From contig CM067074.1 in assembly GCA_033980235.1 (NCBI GenBank), forward strand, positions 35,666,723 to 35,730,722: a DNA stretch of 64,000 nucleotides. The letters are read 5' to 3'. A program made the position numbers and the translations under genes. Shown here in pieces: positions 57,002 to 64,000 of the stretch (position 1 is the first letter of the stretch; every line of letters starts with the position of its first letter). Under the pieces are notes generated by a model, which saw nothing but the letters and a program-made list of their open reading frames with translations, had not been told where the DNA came from and ran no database searches. Source of the stretch: Diadema setosum. Its lineage: Eukaryota; Echinodermata; Echinoidea; Diadematoida; Diadematidae.

Positions 57002-57018
57002 TGATAATAATAATAAAA
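56838..57018. repeat. (AAT)n microsatellite
   Basis: About 180 bp of AAT trinucleotides with a few GAT and AAC interruptions. Poly-N, poly-I and poly-Y ORFs across it are artefacts. Confidence 0.97.
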
Positions 57019-57261
57019 TTTTCCCATAAGCCTACTAGGCTCTTAGCTGGTTTATTATTCCTCTGAACGGACAGATTACGCCACTGCACTTGAACCAAAC
57101 TGAGAATAATGAGAGTGCTCTAATCTTTTTAAAACATAATTCAATAAAATATTCTTCAAACCTGCAGTTGGAATTTGATAATTCGATACAGTTTGCTCTG
57201 GCTAGGTTATCAATCAAAACCTCTTCATACGTTTATCTCTGACGAAATCACTCTCATTAAT

Positions 57262-57547
57262 TCTGACATTTTACCTCTGACATTTTTACCTCTGACATTT
57301 TTACTTCTGCCATTTTTTACCGCTGACATTATTACCTCTTCCATTTTTACCTCTGCCATTTTTACCTCTGTCATTTTTACCCCTGCCATTTTTACCCCTG
57401 CCATTTTTACCTCTGCCATTTTTATCTCTGCCATTTTTACCTCTGCCATTTTTACCTCTGCCATTTTTACCCCTGCCATTTTTACCTCTGCCATTTTTAC
57501 CTCTGCCATTTTTACCTCTGCCATTTTTACCCCTGCCATTTTTACCT
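57262..57547 (-). repeat. 15-bp minisatellite array, reverse
   Basis: About 19 units of TCTGCCATTTTTACC, the exact reverse complement of the unit at 54799-55096, with similar CCCC variants. The 5' units are more diverged (TCTGACATTTTTACC). Confidence 0.97.
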
Positions 57548-57890
57548 GGCACCGAGAGAGCACCTAACAAAAGGAGCGCATTAGAAGGTTAATATAATTA
57601 TAACATTTCATTCGTAGAATTATTATGCATGCGCAAAACTCAGAATGGTATCTAGAAGATACGTATAGGTGAGGTGGTTAACGGGGGTTGAGGGATTTCG
57701 TGCATGCCAATGAATACGACGTCACTCTTCCAGTTTTGTGAGCGAAACCTATACAGCTGTACTTCTTGATGGTTGATGGTTGCTTTTATTTTGTATATCA
57801 ATCATGAATTGGAGGAAATAAAAGACATGCAAGGGTGGATCATAAGATAAACACACACACAAAAAAAATACACATGTGTATACCACACAT

Positions 57891-57927
<37 letters not shown>

Positions 57928-58271
57928 AATAGTTTTATAGACTGCCCGTGATTTCGCCGCAAGAAAAGACAATTTTGTTTATTGCACGTTCACAACCCGT
58001 TTCAGACAACCCTCTCCCCACCCAATCAATCCACGAGTGCAAGCATCAATATTGTTTTGGTAAAAATGTTCATAGATTCTAAATGGTTTTCCTTATTGGA
58101 TCGACGTCACTTTTGAACCTTGAGCATGCGCAGTTCCTTAAAATGACGTCATTACCTCGACGGCCACGTTCAGGAGGTGAAATCGAAAAGTAACTAGTGC
58201 ATGGTTATTGCAGAACTGAGACTTTGTACCTTTCTCGCTGGCTCCGATGGTGGCGCTCTTATAGCATGAAA
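57548..58271. other. Noncoding stretch
   Basis: Contains an (AC)n run at about 57888-57924. No other structure. Confidence 0.55.
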
Positions 58272-58303
58272 ATCAGTGCCGTATATTAATATACGGCACT
58301 GAT
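58272..58303. repeat. Perfect 32-bp palindrome
   Basis: ATCAGTGCCGTATATT followed immediately by its exact reverse complement, 10 bp before the element at 58313. Confidence 0.95.
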
Positions 58304-58312
58304 GAAAATTCT

Positions 58313-58818
58313 AGGGCTCACCACGGGTAGGTATTTCCCCATAGAGACGTGTGTTAAAATTCAAAATTGAAAAAAAAAAAAAAATCTGTAAAATAGCTGG
58401 GAGAAATGAGGTGTTTCATCTCCACTCACCTGGATAAGTGAGATGATTATATTCTTTCATCCATCAAATTTCCAAGGGGGGTTCTTCAGCTCAAACTCTG
58501 TCCAAGGGTTCGCAAAGCCAGACTACGAGTTCTTTTCACTCCAAAATCACCTATTTTCTGTACATGCACCCAAGCAAATAATTATAGTCCCTTTAAATTC
58601 CATGAAAAAAAGCTTTTATTTTCCAACCAAAATGCAGTTTGTAGAAAAAATCATACCCAATATCTGCAGCTATTCAGTTTTTTTTTTTTTTTTTTTTTTT
58701 TTTACCAAACTATACATTTCTAATTTTTAATTATTTTTTCTTCATTTATTTTAGTATCTTTCGTACGATTTTGTGAAGCGGTCAGGGACATTCCATTTTA
58801 TTTACAGGTGTGAGCCCT
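58313..58818. mobile_element. ~506-bp inverted-repeat element (family 4), intact copy
   Basis: Ends AGGGCTCACCACGGG and GGTGTGAGCCCT are reverse complements over about 11 bp. A second copy, split by other DNA, lies at 60056-61783 with the same internal landmarks (ATAGAGACGTGTGTTAAAAT; CATGCACCCAAGCAAA; GAAGCGGTCAGGGACATTCC). No ORF of note. Confidence 0.8.
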
Positions 58819-58820
58819 AT

Positions 58821-59435
58821 AGTAGAGGTAATATTTTCTGAATTGATTTTTCAAAATCATAAAATGTGTTTTTGATGATATTTGCCCCTACATCATACTA
58901 GAAATTGCACATTGAAGGGTTATAAAGCTTCTCAAAGGGGCACTTTTAAAAATGATGCACATTGTTTGTTTGTTTGTTTTCAAAAATAAATCTTGCAGTG
59001 TTGATTAGTTCAACATAGGATGAATATATAGATACAAGCAGTTATCATTGCATAAGGAAGTATCATCATCACCTTATTGTCTACAAACTACTGTAAAAGA
59101 CTGATTTGTCAAACACATTAACTTTATGTATTTTGAACTGTTTCAGTGGTAGCCAAAACAAAGAAATACATTAAAATGCCACAATCATTCAAAGTTGTGT
59201 GATAATGACTACTTTATTATTAACGAATTCAACTACTTTGTACTAAGATCCAGTACCACAAGAACATAATAAGAAAACAAAGTGCAGTTAAGCAGAGGAG
59301 GTGGGGGAGGAGAGGGAGGGGGAGAGGGAGGGAGGGAGGGATTTGAGAGAATAGATCAACATAAACCAGCAGAACCTGTATGGGATGAACACTTCCCATT
59401 GACTTGTGTGCATTACATGCATACTCTATTATTCA
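58821..59435. repeat. ~615-bp tandem duplication, unit 1
   Basis: From AGTAGAGGTAATATTTTCTG to CATGCATACTCTATTATTCA. Contains a purine-rich GGGAGG patch at about 59296-59341. Unit 2 follows directly. Confidence 0.92.
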
Positions 59436-60053
59436 AGTAGAGGTCATATTAACTTCATTGATTTTTCAAAATCATGAATGTGTTTTTTTTTATTATATTT
59501 GCACCTATATCATAATTATTATGAGAAATTGCACATTGAAGGGGTGTAAAGCTTCTCAAAAGGACACCTTTGAAAATGATGCACATTGTTGTTGTCTTTT
59601 TTTTTTCAAAAATAAATCCTGCAGTGTTGATTAGTTCAACATAAGATGAATATAATACAGGCAGTTATCCTTGCATAAGGGGTATCATCATCACCTTATT
59701 GTCTACAGGTACTTTAAAAGACTTCGATTTATCAAACAGGTTAACTTTATGTATTTTGAACAATTTCAGTCATAGCCAAAACAAAGAAATACATTAAAAT
59801 ACAGCAATCATTCAAAGTTGTGTGATAATGACTACTTAATTATTCATGAATTCAATTATACTTTGTACTAAGATCCAGTACCACAAGAACATAGTAAGAA
59901 AACAAAGTACAGTTAAGCAGAGTAAGTTGGGGAGGATGGGGGGGGGGGGGGGGGGAAGGGAGGGATTTGACAGAATAGATCAATATAAACCAGCAGAGCT
60001 TGCACAGGATGAATACTTCCCATTGACTTGTGTGCATTACATGCATACTCTAT
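59436..60053. repeat. ~615-bp tandem duplication, unit 2
   Basis: Matches unit 1 along its length by eye with scattered substitutions and small indels; its GGGAGG patch has become a G homopolymer (59940-59955). It ends against a family 4 element, as unit 1 begins beside one. Confidence 0.92.
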
Positions 60054-60211
60054 GTAGGGCTCACACGGGTAATATTCCCCATAGAGACGTGTGTTAAAAT
60101 TCAAAATTCGAAAAATTCTGTAAAATAGCTAGGAGAAATGAGATGTTTCATCTTCACTCTCCTGGATAAGCGAGATATACCCTTTCATCCATAACATTTC
60201 CAAGGGGGTTC

Positions 60212-61533
60212 TTGAGAAATACGACAGAACCTACTGAAAAGCAAAGCTTGTTGAGTGTAGGTCCCAACAAAAGCCTAGTGTGGATAACAGGATGAGGAGC
60301 ACGGGTACAATTAAAGACCAAACTAAAGAATAAACAGAAGAGAATGACTAGTAATACTCGGGGGTACAGAAGATTCTTCTCACATAATTTCATGTGTATG
60401 ATAAAATGAGAACAAGCAACCACATACTGCACACTATATAGCAGTAGTAATAATGCGAATGCAACATTATGGTTCTAACATTCCGGCTTCCATTGAAAAT
60501 ACACGGCGAAAGAGCCGGAAAATGGAAGACATGAATCAACAATTCTTATATGTGATATACCAGTCAGCTGCAATGCAGCATGAAAAAAGGAAGAAGAAAG
60601 AAAAAAAGAAAGAAAGAAGGGGAAACTATGACGGTATTTGACGAGACCGAAGATCTTATACTATAGAACAAAAATTCACTTTTCTATAGAATCATGAAAG
60701 AGCAATGGACCAACCTCTTTCAGAAAGCAGGGGGAATAATTGCTACCCTTAACATATGTCAATATCAAGTTGATGGAATTTGTAATTTTCATGAAAAATT
60801 GATTTTTGTAGAATTTTCTTTATATTTTCTTGGTATTGTTGTCCACTCATACGTCATAACCTCTAGTAGTCTCCTCATCCAGCGGTTCCAACACCAAAAC
60901 TTTAAAAATTCATAACTTTTGCATCGATTGTCCGATTTTCTTCAAACTTTCACTGATGTGTTCTACTAATGTTGCTGCTTTCACTCAATCCACATTGCTC
61001 TTGGGGTTTATCTTCCCTTTAAGTCTGTTCACACGGCAACAGCCGAGCAGTATTAATAGCAGAACATCCATGAGCATGATAAAAAGGAATGTTAGTGCAC
61101 TTGTATGTTGTAACTATTCAATACATGCTGTCTGAATTTATGCTTAAAGGATGATAATGACAAACAGCTTGTAACTTCTGTTGGGAGATCATTCCAATAT
61201 TTTGAACCTGCAAAACATAATTGTGTTTTTAGGGAAGTGCGTGGATAGTGATGGACAGAATTGTTTCTTGAGCATCCGTAAAAAAAAAAAAAAATCCAAA
61301 AATCAGGAAGACCTTTTGAGGAAAATCAAATCTTATGAATTTATGAATATTTAATTTGCAAATATGGTTGGGCAAATTTGCAAATATGGTTGGGCAAAAA
61401 AAAAAATGTTTTTGTTTGTTTAGGATTCCTGTGTTTCGTGACAAAAATCTGCTTAAAACAAATTAAAGTGATTTTTCAAGGAGAGGTCGCTGTCGATGTA
61501 AAGTCCTAAAAACTTAGTACTTTTTAAGTACTA
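60212..61533. other. DNA inserted in the family 4 element
   Basis: Contains a right-arm copy of MITE family 1 (about 60660-61022), an AAAGCAAAGCTTGT word also found near 9585, and a 62-codon lysine-rich ORF at 60453-60641 that I do not consider a gene. Confidence 0.5.
60660..61022. mobile_element. Partial MITE family 1 copy
   Basis: The right arm matches 30089-30654 closely (AGTAGTCTCCTCATCCAGC, ATTCATAACTTTTGCATCGA, TTGTCCGATTTTC, TTTCACTGATGTGTTCTAC) and ends CTTTAAG. The left arm is eroded. Confidence 0.7.
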
Positions 61534-61783
61534 CATTTTCTGTGCATGCACCCAAGCAAACATAGTCCCTTTAAATTCCATGAGAAAAGCTTTCATCTTC
61601 CAACCGAAATGCAGTTTGTAGAGGAATTCATACTCAATATCTGAAGCTAGTCAGTTTTTTTTTTCTTTGCCAAACTGCATTTCTGATTTTTAATTAATCT
61701 TTTCTTCATTTATTTTAGTATCTTTGGTACGATTTTGTGAAGCGGTCAGGGACATTCCATTTCATATATAGGTTGTGAGCCCT

Positions 61784-62852
61784 ATTGTTGTCATACGATC
61801 GGTAGAAAGAGATTTTTTCTCCTCAGTACTTAGTGGGGAAAAGCTCCTTTTATATACGGTTTGCTTTGTTCAGGGCGGCCACCTCCCTGCTTTGTTGGCG
61901 TCTTGCCTTTTCGTTCTTTAGTAAGCAATGATGAAGATGACGATGAAGATGCAGCAAGGCAAGCGAGCTTTTGGAATCGCAAGAGTAGGGATGAGTGTCT
62001 TTGTGTGAGGTCAAGGTAATTCCGGCTCACAAAATGATATTGTAACTGAATTATGAACACTCGTGTGAACAGGGAGAATGGCCAATCAATTTACGCCCTT
62101 GTGTGTCGCGTTTTATAAAACCTTCTCCGCCATTTTGGACAATTACCTTATGAGGCTCGAACGAGAGGATGCATTAATTTATATTTAAGAAGAGACAAAA
62201 ATGAAACTACTCAAAAGCTTGTGATTTGTCCCCCCCCCCCCCACCCCCCCCGCCCCACGTCTCAGATTGAAATCCCGTCGTATTTCACAAAGATTTCCTC
62301 TAAAGTTTCTGGAAGTTAAAAGAAACAACTTGCCGAGTTTTTCTTGTTGAAACGGGAAAAAAAAAATGAAATGACGCAAACAATTCATGCACGTCAGGTT
62401 CAAGAGTGACTGAATGCTTCAAAGGAAAATCATCTTCATCATTCTTCATTATTGCTTACTTGCTCAATTAGTTCGTTCAATTGACTTTCTATTTCATTTA
62501 TGTATGAAAAAGAAATCAAATCAAATCAAATCAAATCAAATCAAAATTAACAATGACTGACTAACCACCTATCAGGGTATATTACTTCCCATTAATCAAT
62601 GGCCCATTCGTCGGGAATGAACTGCAAGTTTCAGCTTATTATCCATGGATGGACGCCTTTCTTGTAAAATGCATAGAGGGAAGAACAATACAAGATGATT
62701 TCTACTATTGGATTGTACACACAAGCACTGAAACCCACCCATACCAAGGCGGTCACAGATTTATCAGTCTTAGCTTCCCTGTCGTTTATTTAAATTGAAT
62801 GGGTTACGACCAGTTAGGAGAGTTGTGGTAATCCCTTGAGCAGGTATTTTCT
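61784..62852. other. Unassigned stretch
   Basis: Includes a plus-strand run coding NDEDDDEDAARQ in one frame (61926-61965), which has no further support, and a GCCGCC-type ATGGCGGAG start-like sequence on the minus strand near 62133 that meets a stop after six codons. An (AAATC)n run is at 62517-62546. No gene called. Confidence 0.4.
62517..62546. repeat. (AAATC)n microsatellite
   Basis: Six units of a pentanucleotide. Confidence 0.95.
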
Positions 62853-62943
62853 TTAACCCTTTGCGTATATTGAGTGCTGATTGCACTGAAAACATCATAG
62901 TGTTGAACACACGGTCCAAAGTCCCTGACACAAAAAGGATTAA
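62853..62943. mobile_element. TTAA-bounded 91-bp mini-element, second type, left copy
   Basis: From TTAACCCTTTGCGTATATTG to ACAAAAAGGATTAA, ends imperfectly inverted (TTAAYCCTTT). It is followed by GGAAC. Confidence 0.75.
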
Positions 62944-62949
62944 GGAACC

Positions 62950-63336
62950 TTAAAGAGATCGTATAGTTTTGGTTGAGACCTAATTTCAGGTTTCTAAGAT
63001 TTTTTGGTGAGATAACGAGAAACCTCTTATGAAACATGAGAGAGCATGTAATTCTATGAGGAATTCAACATTTATTTGATGAAAATTGGTTTTGAAATGA
63101 CTGAGATATCCAAAAACAGAGTGATTCTAATGAAGTGTGGGACCCACACTTTATTACGATCACTTTGTTTTACTTTGTTTTTTGATGTTTCAGTCATTTC
63201 AAACCCGATTTTCATCAAACTTTGAATTCCTCTTAAAATGGTATGCTCTGTACTATATCATAAGTGTTTTCTTGGTATCTCGCAAAAAGTTAAAAGCCCA
63301 ATCCTCATCTCCACCAATACTGTATCATCCCTTTAA
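62950..63336. mobile_element. MITE family 2, copy C
   Basis: From TTAAAGAGATCGTATAGTTT to CATCCCTTTAA, with GTGTGGGACCCACAC at its centre. Closest by eye to copy B at 45108-45498. A ~12-bp deletion is present in the right arm (ATCAAACTTTG for ATCAAATAAACTTTG). Confidence 0.88.
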
Positions 63337-63423
63337 CCCTTTGCGTACATTGAGTGCTGATTGCACTGAAAACATCATAGTGTTGAACACACGGTCCAAA
63401 GCCCCTGACACAAAAAGGATTAA
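63333..63423. mobile_element. TTAA-bounded 91-bp mini-element, second type, right copy
   Basis: Nearly identical to 62853-62943 (two or three substitutions). It starts on the last TTAA of MITE copy C and is again followed by GGAAC. Confidence 0.8.
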
Positions 63424-64000
63424 GGAACTTAAACGTAATTTAAGTTTACACTGCATGGTTGTTGGTCTTCAGTAACGATCATGTGGAAAACGATACTGAC
63501 ATTAGACTTATACCCTTCCGATAGACCTAATTATTGTTCAAATCTGCTCATGGTTGAAGCTGCTACATATTTGTAGCGAAAATTCCAAACAATTATAGGT
63601 TATTCTTTACCTTATAGTGTTTAGTAGGCCTATCTATGATGATGATGATGATGATGATATATGTTCGGTATATCTATTTGCAGGAAGTGGTTGGAAGAGA
63701 AAAACATATTGGTTATGGTACATTTTTTTTTTCAATTAACAGAAACAATACACTAAACCATTCACTTGACATTAGAGATCAAAAGTTTGTAACGTGACAT
63801 TGTTTCCATACTTTACACAGGCATGCTGCCAATGTGAAGCAGAGACAGTCGTACTCTTTTTGTGTTTCGTTGTCAGAACTTTCAAGATACTTTGACACTT
63901 TGACACGTCGGAGAAAAGTAAAATTAACTTTTTGTTCAGATGAGTACTTTGACTTTCCTGATGCTGGGAAATTTTCAAACGGTGCCCCGCCCCCCCCCCC
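63424..64000. other. Window end, noncoding
   Basis: A (GAT)n run at 63634-63658 and a terminal C homopolymer (63987-64000). No gene seen. Confidence 0.6.

Larger units (their letters stand above)
60056..61783. mobile_element. Family 4 element, second copy, interrupted
   Basis: Left part 60056-60211 and right part about 61534-61783 match the intact copy at 58313-58818. About 1.3 kb of other DNA replaces a ~50-bp middle segment. Confidence 0.75.

Noticed and set aside
56615..57098. Poly-N, poly-I, poly-L and poly-Y ORFs
   Set aside because: Translation of the AAT microsatellite.
62098..62140. Minus-strand ATGGCGGAG start-like sequence
   Set aside because: The frame closes after six codons and the only donor-like GT is a poor match.

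Overview
This is animal nuclear DNA: AT-rich, dense in microsatellites and small inverted-repeat transposons, with short exons in long introns and GT-AG splice sites. Two split genes on the minus strand can be supported. TTAGGG repeats, a TPD52-family gene, a chondroitin/dermatan-type sulfotransferase and the style of the repeats suggest a marine invertebrate deuterostome. An echinoderm is my best guess, but that is inference from style, not a marker.

Left part (1-13.3 kb). A Golgi carbohydrate sulfotransferase gene runs on the minus strand. One exon (5118-5241) encodes the signal-anchor and a large exon (2090-2950) encodes the whole catalytic domain. The splice phases do not match directly, so at least one small exon between them is missing; 3157-3188 is a weak candidate. 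Upstream lie miniature transposons, Penelope-like 3' remnants, a pogo-like element (12476-13016) and one orphan exon-like sequence (13254-13321).

Middle (13.3-52.7 kb). One TPD52 (tumour protein D52) family gene fills about 32 kb on the minus strand. It has two alternative coding first exons (52599-52662 and 41827-42271), both ending in phase 1. Common exons lie at 36625-36776, 35636-35784, 21573-21735 and 20871-20996, and a 60-nt phase 2-2 cassette exon lies at 33791-33850. All splice phases agree. Predicted products are 217 or 344 residues without the cassette and 237 or 364 with it. The 13.3-20.9 kb stretch has no gene and may partly be 3' UTR. The introns hold many MITEs, including five ~93-bp TTAA-bounded palindromic elements within about 15 kb.

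Right part (52.7-64 kb). No confident gene. Contents: the TPD52 upstream region with one possible small secreted-peptide ORF, two 15-bp minisatellite arrays in opposite orientation, a dead LINE endonuclease fragment, a ~615-bp tandem duplication beside two copies of a ~500-bp inverted-repeat element, and a 480-bp periodic arrangement of TTAA-bounded elements.

The two genes have no evident functional link: one is a Golgi lumenal enzyme of glycan sulfation, the other a cytosolic coiled-coil vesicle-trafficking protein. I saw no rRNA, tRNA or CRISPR array and no intact transposase or reverse transcriptase.
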